Source: Hyphococcus sp.
GTDB taxonomy: Bacteria; Pseudomonadota; Alphaproteobacteria; Caulobacterales; Parvularculaceae
Reading direction: 5' to 3'
DNA length: 64,000 bases
Assembly (NCBI GenBank): GCA_028289605.1
Contig: JANQON010000014.1
Location: forward strand, 1 to 64,000
Under the pieces are notes generated by a model. It was not told the DNA's origin. It did no database searches and saw only the letters and a program-made list of their open reading frames with translations. Every line of letters begins with the position of its first letter. The stretch's first letter is position 1. Shown here piece after piece: positions 53,858-63,112 of the stretch. The position numbers were made by a program, and so were the translations under genes.

Positions 53858-55888
53858 ATGCGGATTGACGCCAGTCGAGGAAGGATGCGCGGCGTAAGTT
53901 CGGGGCGGGTTGCGCGCGCGGGGGCGCCAGCGGCGGCGGCCGTGATAGAGGGTGTCGCCGCCGTCGCCGATGCGCTGGCTGTTCGCGAGCGCCAGGCGGC
54001 GGAGCGCGAAGCGGAGCGGGAGGAAGCCGCCGACCGCGTTATCCTCTCTCGGACATCGGCGCGCTTCCGGGAACAGTTGACCGCCCGGTTTGACGAGCTG
54101 GGCGACGGCTATGACGGATCCGAGCCCGGCTTTGCATCGTCCGTACGCCAAGAGTTTGAACAGGCGCTTGATAACGAAGTCAGCGGCATGCACCCTCGCT
54201 TTGAGGAGCAGGCGCGCATTCGCCTTTCCGGCGTTGTAGACAATTTCGGGTTGGCGGCGGTGTCGCTGGAAGACTCGCGCCGCGATGAATTTATCCTGCG
54301 CGGCGTCAATGAGAATATCGACGCCGAGGCCCTTGCTGTGCAACGGGGCGCCGCCTTGTCTTTGGCGAGCTTAAACATCGACGACGCTGTCGCCGCCGCG
54401 CCGGAGGCGCTGCAGGCGGAATTGAAGCGCGAGGCGGCGTCACGGCTCGGGCAGGCTTTTCTCTCCGGTCGCCTCGAAAATGCGCCGGCCGAAGGACTGG
54501 AGGCGCTGCAAGCGGGAGATCTTGACGCCTATCTGACAGCGGAACAGCAGGCCGCCTGGCGCGGCCGCCTGCAGACCGAAATCGATCGTCGCCAGCGCGA
54601 GGCTGACCGTCAGGCTACAAAGCGTCAGCGGGTTGCCACTGAAACCGTTAAAGAGGAGCTCGACGATATTGAGCGCCTCCGCAAACTCGGTTTCGTCGTC
54701 TCCGACGAGCGCTATGACCTGGTCTCGGAATGGGCCGACGCCGCCGGCGACGACACGCGTGAAAAAGTCGATCTTGCGCGCCTGGCCAATCGGACCGGCG
54801 AAGAAGTTGCGCGCCTGCCGTTAGCGCAGGCTGTCAGCGCTATTTCAAATATGCGCGCGCAATTGGCGGCCGCCGGCGACGTCGCCCGCGCTGACGCGGT
54901 CGCCCTGGAAGCGGCGCAAGACGCGCTGGACGGGATGCGCCGCCGCCTGGCGTCGGACGCGCTTGGGTTCGCCGCCGATCATCGCGGCGGGATTGAGCCG
55001 CTGGATCTGTCCAATCCTATCGACGGGCTCAAAAAGCGCGCTGCAGCGGCGAGAGAGGCCGCTGAATATTACGGCGTCGGCGTTCGATACTTCACCAACG
55101 ACGAGCTGGACGGCCTGCAGGGCGCCTTAGAAACCAATCGGAACGCACGCGCTTTGTTTGTGGAGGCCGCCGCCGCCGCAGGGGCGCCGGACATGCTCGC
55201 AGAGCTGGCGCCGAAAGCGCCGCAAATCGCCCATCTCGCCGGCGTCACTGCGCTCGGCGGCGATCGAACGTTTGTCAGAGACGCCCTCGACGGTGGCGAC
55301 CTGCGGCGCAAGGGCGATTTTCCAACGACAGTGAAGCGCGGCGGCGGTTTCGCCGATGGGGTCGACGCGGACGTATACGGTTCCGCGTTCCTGTTGCATC
55401 CCGATGCTGCGCGCCAGGCGATCGCGGCCGCAAGGCTCGCCTATGACGCCAGGTCGGCGCGCCTTTCGCGAACCGCTGATGAATTCGACGGCAACGCCTA
55501 TGAGCAGGCGCTGCAGGAATCGGCCGGCGGCAGCGGCGAGGGGGCGCATGCGCACGGCGGCGTGGCGGTCTTTCAAGGAAAAAGGGGAAGCTCGCCAAGG
55601 CGAACAGTCTGGGTTCCCTCATGGATCCGACGCAATCAATTCGACAATGTGTGGCGCGCGCTAACGCAAGACGATTTCGCGGCCGCCGGCGGCGACGCCT
55701 TTGACGCCGACGGCCGACCCATCGCTGTCCGCGAACTCAAAAAGGGAACGCCCGTCGCGGAAAGCGCCGGCGTCTATCGCATCGATCTCGGCAATGATCC
55801 GGCCGCGCCTGAATGGGCCGCGGCGGAAAACGGCGAACCTTATCGCCTCGACTTCAACAAGCTTCGCAACCCAGAGAAAGGAAACTGA
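53858..55888 (+). CDS. Large internal virion protein (gp15-like)
   Basis: This 676-residue helical protein has long Ala/Arg/Glu coiled-coil stretches (about 30-60 and 230-270) and a more structured C-terminal part with VWVPSWIRRNQFDNVWRALT. By position it belongs to the ejection complex that spans the cell envelope. Confidence 0.75.
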   Translation: MRIDASRGRMRGVSSGRVARAGAPAAAAVIEGVAAVADALAVRERQAAEREAEREEAADRVILSRTSARFREQLTARFDELGDGYDGSEPGFASSVRQEFEQALDNEVSGMHPRFEEQARIRLSGVVDNFGLAAVSLEDSRRDEFILRGVNENIDAEALAVQRGAALSLASLNIDDAVAAAPEALQAELKREAASRLGQAFLSGRLENAPAEGLEALQAGDLDAYLTAEQQAAWRGRLQTEIDRRQREADRQATKRQRVATETVKEELDDIERLRKLGFVVSDERYDLVSEWADAAGDDTREKVDLARLANRTGEEVARLPLAQAVSAISNMRAQLAAAGDVARADAVALEAAQDALDGMRRRLASDALGFAADHRGGIEPLDLSNPIDGLKKRAAAAREAAEYYGVGVRYFTNDELDGLQGALETNRNARALFVEAAAAAGAPDMLAELAPKAPQIAHLAGVTALGGDRTFVRDALDGGDLRRKGDFPTTVKRGGGFADGVDADVYGSAFLLHPDAARQAIAAARLAYDARSARLSRTADEFDGNAYEQALQESAGGSGEGAHAHGGVAVFQGKRGSSPRRTVWVPSWIRRNQFDNVWRALTQDDFAAAGGDAFDADGRPIAVRELKKGTPVAESAGVYRIDLGNDPAAPEWAAAENGEPYRLDFNKLRNPEKGN

Positions 55889-55889
55889 C

Positions 55890-56408
55890 ATGTCGACCAC
55901 CACACGAGCGAAGAAGGCCCCGGCAACAACGGGTGCTGCTGCAAAAGCGGCTGATCCGAAGACGGAACAACAAGAGCCGCAGCCGGATCCGAAGACGGCG
56001 CCGCAAGATCCGCCGGCGACGGGAGCGAGTGTTGCTGCAAAGGACGCTGAACCCAAGCCGGAGCAACAAGCGCCGCAGCCGGATCCAGATCACCAGCAAA
56101 AAGATCCGCCGGCGGAGCAAGAAACCGTTACGGCCGACGTCCCGACGCCGGTGCCGGATGCGTCACAGCCGCCGGTCGGTTCGGCGAAAATCGACGAGGG
56201 CGTCAACAAATTCTTGCGCCTCATCAACAACTCCGAACGGCAATATGTCGAAGCCCTCGCGCATCTGCGGGCGGCGACCGCTGGAACGCCGTCGGGCGCG
56301 GCCGAAGTTTACGCTTCAGCCGCCGATTACATGAAAGAAATGAGCCAGGGCGTGCGCAATGCTGCGATGAACCACGCGCTCTTCCTCAAAGATAACGAGC
56401 CTGGCTGA
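55890..56408 (+). CDS. Pro/Gln-rich internal repeat protein
   Basis: This 172-residue protein has a low-complexity N-terminal half with two 58-base repeats (55933-55990 and 56029-56086, period 96) coding AAK-A-KPEQQ-PQPDP-type units, and a helical C-terminal half (GVNKFLRLINNSERQYVEAL). The site agaaaggaa precedes ATG 55890. Confidence 0.65.
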   Translation: MSTTTRAKKAPATTGAAAKAADPKTEQQEPQPDPKTAPQDPPATGASVAAKDAEPKPEQQAPQPDPDHQQKDPPAEQETVTADVPTPVPDASQPPVGSAKIDEGVNKFLRLINNSERQYVEALAHLRAATAGTPSGAAEVYASAADYMKEMSQGVRNAAMNHALFLKDNEPG

Positions 56409-56412
56409 GCCG

Positions 56413-58797
56413 ATGTCGATCTTTCTCGCCGAGCCCCGTGACACGGGGACCATTCGGTCCCTGCCGGCCGCTGCGCCGCGAGGGCTCGGCGAGGAGATTG
56501 CTGCAGGTTATGAAGCGGCGCGACGCGTCGTCAATCTCAACAAGACGGAAGTCTTGGAACGCGAAGAAACCGAACGCCGTATTGTCGAGATCGAGGCTGC
56601 AACGGGTCAGCGCCTCGCCAATCCGTATAAAGAGCGCTTCGCCGAAGTCGACGAAGATGCTATTCGACGTCGGTTTCGCCTCGACGGGTTATCGCCGTCT
56701 GAGGCGTATGCTGCAATCGTTATTCAGCGCCGCAGATCCTTCGAGGCGCAGATCGAGGCGCTGAAGGAAAAGTTTCCCGACGCCGGCGTCATCGGGCGCG
56801 AGGAAGCGGACGCCGCCATCCGGGCGCGGGCCCAGGACTTTGAAATTCAACTGAGCGAGGCCGGACTGGGCGGGTTCGTCGGAGCCGTCGGCGCAGGGTT
56901 CACCGATCCGGTCAACATCGCGACGGCGCCGATCGGCGGCTCGGCGAAAACGGTTCTCGGGGCCGCTATGAAAACCGCCGGCGCCAACATGGCGATCGAG
57001 GCGGCCGTGACCCCGTTTGACCAGGTCCAGCGCCGTCAGCTCGGCCTGGAGACGGGCGTCGGCCAGGCGGCTTTGAATATCGCGCTCGCCGGCGCGTTCG
57101 GCCTGACATTGGGCGCCGGCGTTAAGGGCGGCGAAATCGCCTTCGGCAAAATGACACGGCGCCAGGTCGTGGCGGCCGCCGACGCCCTGCCGGCGGAACA
57201 ACAAACGCCGGAGATCGTTGCTGCGCGCAACGCGCTGGAAAAGGAAATTCTCGCCGACGAGTGCGCCGGGCTTGTGGATCATCCGGATCCGGAGATCGCC
57301 GGCGCGCATCGCGAAGCCCTCGCCGCGGCGGACGAGGCCGCCGGCGACGGGCAACCGCCGCAGACGGTCGAGGCGCCGGGGATCGCCCGGGAGACTCTGC
57401 CGGACAACGCGGGGGTCTACCTGGAGTTCGATCCTGACCAGCTGGTCGTGGACGCTGAGCGGTTTCAATTCAAAGCGGGCGGAGACGTCGAGGGCGTGAC
57501 CGATGCGTTGCGCGGCGTTGAAAAATGGGATCCGATCAAGGCGGGCGCTGCGATTGTTTGGGAAGCGAATGACGGCCGCTTTTTTGTCGCTGACGGCCAT
57601 CAGCGCACCGGCCTGGCGCGGCGCCTGAAAGCCCAGGGCCAAAGCCCGAAGCTGCGCGCCGATGTATTGCGCGAGGCCGACGGTTTTTCGGCGGCCGATG
57701 TGCGCGCGATCGCCGCTGCAAAGAACATCGCACAAGGCACGGGAACAGCGATCGACGCCGCGAAGGTGTTAAAGGTGCGCCCGGAATTGCTCGACGGCAC
57801 GATTAATCCGCGCTCAGGGCTTGTACGCAACGCACAGGGGCTGATGCGGCTTGGCGACGACGCATTCGGCATGATCGTGAATGAAGTCGTCCCCGACCAC
57901 TACGGCGCCATTGTGGGGCGTCTAGTCGACGACCCCGCCGAACAGGTCGCCGTCATGGGCGTGCTTGCGCGACAGTCTCCGGCGAACGTCACCGAAGCGG
58001 AAGCGTTAATCAGACAGGCGGCGTCCGCCGGCTTTGTGCGCGAAGTGCAGACAGGGCTATTCGGCGATTTGGCGTCTGCGGAATCCATGCTTGCGTATCG
58101 CGCGGCCGTTCTGTCCGACGCCGTCTCGCAATTACGGCGCGACAAGCGTATATTCGCAACATTGACTGACGAAGCCGACGCAATTGAAGCGGCCGGCAAT
58201 CGTCTCGCCGCCGATCGCAATGAGGAGCTTGCCAGGAATGCCGCCGAAATCTCGCAAATCGTCCTCAAAACGGCGCACCTCACCGGGCGGGTCTCCGACG
58301 CCCTCAAGCGCGCCGCAGAAGCCGTCGCCGCCGGCGGCCGGCGCAGCGTCGCCGTCCGGCAATTCATCGGCGAGCTCCGAGACATCGGACCCGAGGCGCT
58401 TAGAGGACTTGATGCTGGAGGGCGTCAGGCTCGCGGAGCGGGAAGAGGCGTGGCGCCTCAAAGCCAGGGCGGACGGTCTCAGGGCGCGGCAACTGATCTA
58501 GACAATTTCGACAATCCGGCCGATGGGGTCGCGGCGCAGCGGGACGGGCTGACCGCCGAACTCCTGGGCGACGATATTGAGCCGGATCCTGCGACCAGGG
58601 CCGCCGGCGACGCTGGCGAGGGGGAAGCGTCGCCGGCGACGTCGAATGATCTTGACCCGGACGAAATGCTGTTGACCGGCGAAGCCCTCGGCGACGACGG
58701 CGTTGAACCCCGGATGCAAAGTCGCGCGGATCTCGAAGCAGAGTTTCGGGCGGACGAGCAAATGCTTGATCGACTGGAAGGGTGTGTCAGGCGATGA
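56413..58797 (+). CDS. Ejected virion protein with ParB/DdrB-like domain
   Basis: This 794-residue protein has an N-terminal region with a hydrophobic segment (LGGFVGAVGAGFTDPVNIAT), and a ParB/Srx-like domain near 350-450 with the key DGHQRTGLARRL loop and AAAKNIAQGTGTAIDAAKVL. The rest is helical and Ala-rich. Similar domains occur in DdrB of phage P1 and other proteins injected with DNA to protect it. Function here is inference. Confidence 0.7.
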   Translation: MSIFLAEPRDTGTIRSLPAAAPRGLGEEIAAGYEAARRVVNLNKTEVLEREETERRIVEIEAATGQRLANPYKERFAEVDEDAIRRRFRLDGLSPSEAYAAIVIQRRRSFEAQIEALKEKFPDAGVIGREEADAAIRARAQDFEIQLSEAGLGGFVGAVGAGFTDPVNIATAPIGGSAKTVLGAAMKTAGANMAIEAAVTPFDQVQRRQLGLETGVGQAALNIALAGAFGLTLGAGVKGGEIAFGKMTRRQVVAAADALPAEQQTPEIVAARNALEKEILADECAGLVDHPDPEIAGAHREALAAADEAAGDGQPPQTVEAPGIARETLPDNAGVYLEFDPDQLVVDAERFQFKAGGDVEGVTDALRGVEKWDPIKAGAAIVWEANDGRFFVADGHQRTGLARRLKAQGQSPKLRADVLREADGFSAADVRAIAAAKNIAQGTGTAIDAAKVLKVRPELLDGTINPRSGLVRNAQGLMRLGDDAFGMIVNEVVPDHYGAIVGRLVDDPAEQVAVMGVLARQSPANVTEAEALIRQAASAGFVREVQTGLFGDLASAESMLAYRAAVLSDAVSQLRRDKRIFATLTDEADAIEAAGNRLAADRNEELARNAAEISQIVLKTAHLTGRVSDALKRAAEAVAAGGRRSVAVRQFIGELRDIGPEALRGLDAGGRQARGAGRGVAPQSQGGRSQGAATDLDNFDNPADGVAAQRDGLTAELLGDDIEPDPATRAAGDAGEGEASPATSNDLDPDEMLLTGEALGDDGVEPRMQSRADLEAEFRADEQMLDRLEGCVRR

Positions 58798-59171
58798 GCG
58801 ATGTCGCGCGACAGAAACCCGTCGAAGACTTCGTGCCGACAAAACTGGAGCACGGACTTTTCATTGTTTCACATCCAGCGTTTCGGATCGGTTTCCTCGA
58901 TGCGCAGGCGGGGCGACGTCTTGATCATGACAATATCATGCAGCGCATAGTGGCCGAAACAAAAGATGCTGTTCTAAAAGCAATTGGTTGGCGTACCGAG
59001 TTAATGTGCGACGCGAACGCTTTTAGAATCGCACAATACCGCTATGAAAAAGGACAAATTCTACAGTATCAGTATAAATTTACATGCCGTGGTTGGTCAC
59101 ACCCGGACTACCCGCCGAAATGCGTCATGGAGTATCTTTATAAGCGGTTCGTGTTTGGGGAAGCGGTATGA
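58794..59171 (+). CDS. Small virion-region protein, unknown
   Basis: This 125-residue protein overlaps both neighbours by 4 bases (ATGA). The base composition is lower in GC in its second half. No family is recognised. Confidence 0.6.
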   Translation: MSDVARQKPVEDFVPTKLEHGLFIVSHPAFRIGFLDAQAGRRLDHDNIMQRIVAETKDAVLKAIGWRTELMCDANAFRIAQYRYEKGQILQYQYKFTCRGWSHPDYPPKCVMEYLYKRFVFGEAV

Positions 59172-61684
59172 GCTTCAAGAACTGCATCGACAATGCGGAG
59201 AAAGAAGGCGCGATCGACAAGGACCGCGCCGATCGACTGCGGGCGGCATATGACCGCTGGCGCGAACAGCTAGAGTTTGAATATGGCGCCGACGCGGAAG
59301 CAGAGGCCGCGCGGCGAACCTTCGACGAAGCGAAGTTTGAGGCGACAGAGCGCCGGCGACGAAAACTCCTGCAGGCGAAAATCGGCGGCGCCCTGGCGAA
59401 GCGTCAAACTGAGTTTCGCAACTTTCTCGGCAATCCCGATCGCGGCGAGTTTATGGTCAACCTGGTCGCCGACGAAACGGGGAAACTTGGCGATCAATCG
59501 TCGGTGCTGCGGCGCTATTTCGCCATCCGCCAGCGCGCCACGGGGCGCATGGGCGAAGCGATTTCAGCCTTTGAGCGAGATGCGCTCACGCGCTCGCGCA
59601 ACAAACCGCTGCAGCGAGAGACGGTGCGCGCCGCGTTCGGCGCAAAAGACGTGAGCGCAGAAGCGCGACGCTTCGCTAACGCCTGGGACGAGGCGGCCGA
59701 CTTCCTGCGCCGGCGCTTCAACGCCGCTGGCGGCCATATCGGCAAGCTTGAAAATTGGGGCATGCCGCAGCAATGGGACGGCGTTGCTGTCCGGCGCGCC
59801 GGCTATGAAGCGTTTCGCGCGGATCTCCTCAATGAGCTCGACCGCGGCCGCATGATCGACAATGCGACCGGCCGTCCGTTTACAGACCAAAAACTGGAGC
59901 TCGCCTTGCGCGAGGCCTATGAAACGATTTCGACGGAGGGCGCCAACAAAGTGACGCCGTCGGGCGCCGCTGGCGGCCGGGCCCTGGCCAATCGCCGCGC
60001 TGATCATCGCTTCCTGATCTTCAAGGACGGCGAGGCCTGGCTGCGCATGCAAGAAAAATACGGGGAGGGGGACGCCTTCGCCGCAATGATGGCGCATCTC
60101 GACGCGATGTCCCGCGACGTCGCCGCCATGGAGATCCTGGGGCCGAATCCGACGGCGACCCTGCGCCTCCTGGAACAATCGGCGCGCAAGGCTGCCGGCG
60201 TCGCCGGCGAGACCGGACAGACACTAGCGACGCCGCTTGGCGGCACGCGGCGCAAGATCGCCGAAGCCTGGAACATGTGGGATCATTTTACGGGTGCGGC
60301 GCTGGCGCCGGTGAACGGCTTTGCGGCGCGGTCGTTATCGACGACGAGAAACGTCCTGACCTCCGCCCAGCTCGGCACCGCATGGTTCTCTTCGCTAACG
60401 GACCAGGCCTTCGGCGCATTCACGCGGGGCTTTAACGGCCTGCCGGCGTCGCGTCAGCTCAGCGATACGATCCAGTTGATGGCGTCGAAAGCAACCCGAA
60501 CCGAGCTCGCCCGCGCCGGCGTCGTCTCAGAGGGCGCCATGCGGGCGACGCTTGACCAGGCGCGCTATCTCAATGAGCTCAATGTCAACGGGATCTCCGG
60601 CCGGATGGCGGAAGCCACGCTGCGCCTGTCGCTCCTGGAGCCGTGGACGCGGGCCGGCCAGCTCTCCTTTCAAATGGACACCCTTGGCGCATTGGCGGCG
60701 CGCGCCGGCCGGTCGATCGACAGCCTAAAGGGCGGCGCCGCGGATGACCGCGCTTTCGCCAGGATGCTCGATCGCTACGGTCTCGCCGGGGCATGGGACG
60801 AGATCCGAACGACGCGCGCCTATGAGCCTGATAAGGGCGCAAAGTTCATCCGCCCGGAAGATATCGCGGCGCGCACGGATCTGCCGCCGGCGCGCGCCGA
60901 CTGGCTCGCCAATCGCGTCCTTGAAATGGTCCGTACCGAAATGGAGTTCGCGGTGCCGAGTGCGTCCTTGAGGTCGCGAGCTGGCATGTCATTGGGAATG
61001 AAGCGCGGATCCTTCTTCGGCGAGATTGTTGCGTCCGGCTTGATGTATAAGAGCTTTGCCTCGACCGTTTCCTATCTGCAGATCAGCCGGGTCATGGCGG
61101 AGATCGCTCGCACCAACGTCGCCGGCGGCATCGCTTACATCGCGCCGCTGACGATCGGCCTGACATTGGGCGCTGGAATTGTTTTGCAGCTTCGTGAATT
61201 GAAGGCCGGGAGAGATCCGCGGCCGATGGATGAGCCCCGCTTTTGGATGGCGGCGATGATGCAGGGCGGCGGGGTCGGCATTTTCGGGGATTTCCTTTTC
61301 GCCGACGTCAATCGATATGGCGGAGGTCTGCCGTCGACGGCCGCCGGCCCTGTCGTCGGACTTGCTGACGACGCGCGCGAGCTGACGATCGGCAATCTAG
61401 ACGCCGCCTTGATCGAAGGCGACGATCCGCGCCTCGGCCGGGACGGCGTACTATTCCTTCGTCGCTACACGCCGGGCGGCAATATCTGGTATGCGGAAAT
61501 GGCGTATCACCGCCTCATCCTGGATAACCTGCAGCGGGTCGTCGATCCTGATGCGGATGAATATTTCCGCCGGCGGGCGAGATCGCGGGAACGCGACTAC
61601 GGCAACAGCTATTTTTGGGCGCCGGGGGAGACGACGCCGTCGCGGGCGCCGGATTTGGAGAATGCCGGCGGCGGGGAGCGATAG
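59168..61684 (+). CDS. Large ejected virion protein (gp16 position)
   Basis: This 838-residue protein has a helical N-terminal part, a region with HIGKLENWGMPQQWDGVAVR as in phage polyvalent proteins, and a long hydrophobic segment near 655-680 (IAYIAPLTIGLTLGAGIVLQ). No lysozyme motif is visible. It is the last gene of the rightward late block before the opposite-strand cassette. Confidence 0.75.
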   Translation: MSFKNCIDNAEKEGAIDKDRADRLRAAYDRWREQLEFEYGADAEAEAARRTFDEAKFEATERRRRKLLQAKIGGALAKRQTEFRNFLGNPDRGEFMVNLVADETGKLGDQSSVLRRYFAIRQRATGRMGEAISAFERDALTRSRNKPLQRETVRAAFGAKDVSAEARRFANAWDEAADFLRRRFNAAGGHIGKLENWGMPQQWDGVAVRRAGYEAFRADLLNELDRGRMIDNATGRPFTDQKLELALREAYETISTEGANKVTPSGAAGGRALANRRADHRFLIFKDGEAWLRMQEKYGEGDAFAAMMAHLDAMSRDVAAMEILGPNPTATLRLLEQSARKAAGVAGETGQTLATPLGGTRRKIAEAWNMWDHFTGAALAPVNGFAARSLSTTRNVLTSAQLGTAWFSSLTDQAFGAFTRGFNGLPASRQLSDTIQLMASKATRTELARAGVVSEGAMRATLDQARYLNELNVNGISGRMAEATLRLSLLEPWTRAGQLSFQMDTLGALAARAGRSIDSLKGGAADDRAFARMLDRYGLAGAWDEIRTTRAYEPDKGAKFIRPEDIAARTDLPPARADWLANRVLEMVRTEMEFAVPSASLRSRAGMSLGMKRGSFFGEIVASGLMYKSFASTVSYLQISRVMAEIARTNVAGGIAYIAPLTIGLTLGAGIVLQLRELKAGRDPRPMDEPRFWMAAMMQGGGVGIFGDFLFADVNRYGGGLPSTAAGPVVGLADDARELTIGNLDAALIEGDDPRLGRDGVLFLRRYTPGGNIWYAEMAYHRLILDNLQRVVDPDADEYFRRRARSRERDYGNSYFWAPGETTPSRAPDLENAGGGER

Positions 61685-61692
61685 AGTTGCGC

Positions 61693-62298
61693 TTAGAACA
61701 GAGATTGCAAAACGCGGATAAATAAGTGTGCTGATGGAATCACTAGAAGCACTATTCCAGCAATTGCAATGTTAATGCAGAAAAACCTTGATACAGGTTT
61801 TTCTCTCGCGAGCTCGAAATACAAAGTGCTTGCAATCACGTCGAAGGGCGTGCCTTCTCTTTCGGCATCACGTTCCGCTTTAAGCAAATCTCGGGCTGTT
61901 TCGAACGGCACGCAGTCATAGAGCAGACTCTCGGCTTGTGGTCCATGTACGTACCTTAGTTCATCTCTGTGATAGTCCGCTGCAGTCGCATGTCTCCGCA
62001 CAATGACGTGACACCTCGCTGAATAGATCAGCCGGGCCAAAGCAACCAGAATTAGGCCGAAATAGGTCATCTGGATGTTCGTCAGGTTCAGGCCATCCTC
62101 CGAACCAGTAATCCGATCAAAACTAAAAATCTTAAGAACGGTGTCATTGAAGAGTATCGCGTACCCGAGCAACGGGATGAAAAGAGCTACAGATTGCGGC
62201 ACAAAATTGAGAATCGATCTCGCTACGTTCCAGTCCTTGTACAGAAGAACGAATCCTTCCGAGAGTTTTTCCGCAGCGCGTTTTACGTGATCGATCAT
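61693..62298 (-). CDS. Membrane protein of the opposite-strand cassette
   Basis: This 201-residue protein has about three membrane spans (near 30-50, 78-92 and 175-195) and a cytoplasmic middle. Opposite strand and lower GC suggest a gene expressed from the prophage (moron). Unknown function. Confidence 0.6.
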   Translation of the reverse strand: MIDHVKRAAEKLSEGFVLLYKDWNVARSILNFVPQSVALFIPLLGYAILFNDTVLKIFSFDRITGSEDGLNLTNIQMTYFGLILVALARLIYSARCHVIVRRHATAADYHRDELRYVHGPQAESLLYDCVPFETARDLLKAERDAEREGTPFDVIASTLYFELAREKPVSRFFCINIAIAGIVLLVIPSAHLFIRVLQSLF

Positions 62299-62322
62299 TG
62301 ACCCTAAACCCTGTCTCGCCTC

Positions 62323-62478
62323 TTACTTGATGTAAACCCAGCAGGGATTTCCCATGTCGCCGCAGGTGATCGTCTCGATGTATGCCGCATCTCGTTGACC
62401 GAAGGTCAGGGACCAGCCGGCGAGGCCGACAAAGACGCCGATGGCGATTGTTAATGCGTTGATGGCGCGCTTCATCAT
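62323..62478 (-). CDS. Small exported or membrane protein
   Basis: This 51-residue protein (MMKRAINALTIAIGVFVGLAG) has one hydrophobic segment followed by a short tail with Cys pair (TCGDMGNPCWVYIK). The site ctcaggagtt precedes the start at good distance. The two Cys could form a disulfide in the periplasm. Unknown function. Confidence 0.55.
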   Translation of the reverse strand: MMKRAINALTIAIGVFVGLAGWSLTFGQRDAAYIETITCGDMGNPCWVYIK

Positions 62479-62580
62479 CTTCTAACTCCTGAGGTCATGG
62501 GAAGCGCCCTTCTAGCGCCAAAGACTGTTGTTTGCCGCTGCGACGGCGCCGGCGGGGTAGGCGGGGGTGGCGCAGGCGTA

Positions 62581-62931
62581 TTAACCTGCAGACCACGCCG
62601 CTATCGCGCTGAAGACGGATGCGACCGCAGCTGCAAGAGCAGTTGCGGTCAATAACATGTTGGCTCTAGCAGAGTGGCGATCTCGCCATTCGGATGCGAC
62701 TAATTCGGCGGCTTCCTTTTTTACCCCGACGATTGGGTTTGTCATCGCACTCGCCTCCAGCCAATGAACGCCGTCCCGCCCAAACTTATTGACCATGCGC
62801 CAGTAGGCGCGATGGTGGCCCCAATAGTCTCCACGTCCACCAATGATATCGCGTGTTTCCTGGCTGATCATGTATTGATTGATTTCTTCGATTGTCTCCG
62901 GCGTTGGAGATTTTGGGGCAAGAATTTTCAT
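62581..62931 (-). CDS. Tail-anchored membrane protein
   Basis: This 116-residue protein has a soluble N-terminal part and one C-terminal span (MLLTATALAAAVASVFSAIA). The site aggagg lies 9 bases before ATG 62931 and decides the start. Unknown function. Confidence 0.6.
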   Translation of the reverse strand: MKILAPKSPTPETIEEINQYMISQETRDIIGGRGDYWGHHRAYWRMVNKFGRDGVHWLEASAMTNPIVGVKKEAAELVASEWRDRHSARANMLLTATALAAAVASVFSAIAAWSAG

Positions 62932-63112
62932 CTGATGCGCCTCCTGTCCCGCTCGGCGGGACATCAATACTGCCGCTGATCAATAAAAACCCAATAATAA
63001 CGTTCTCTCCACGCCGCAACCTGCGCAGGTCGGCGCGCAGCGTTACAATGGGGGCGGGCAGTTCGCATTCGCATGTTTGCTCGCCGCCGGCGAGACGCTG
63101 GAGAGGACGCCC

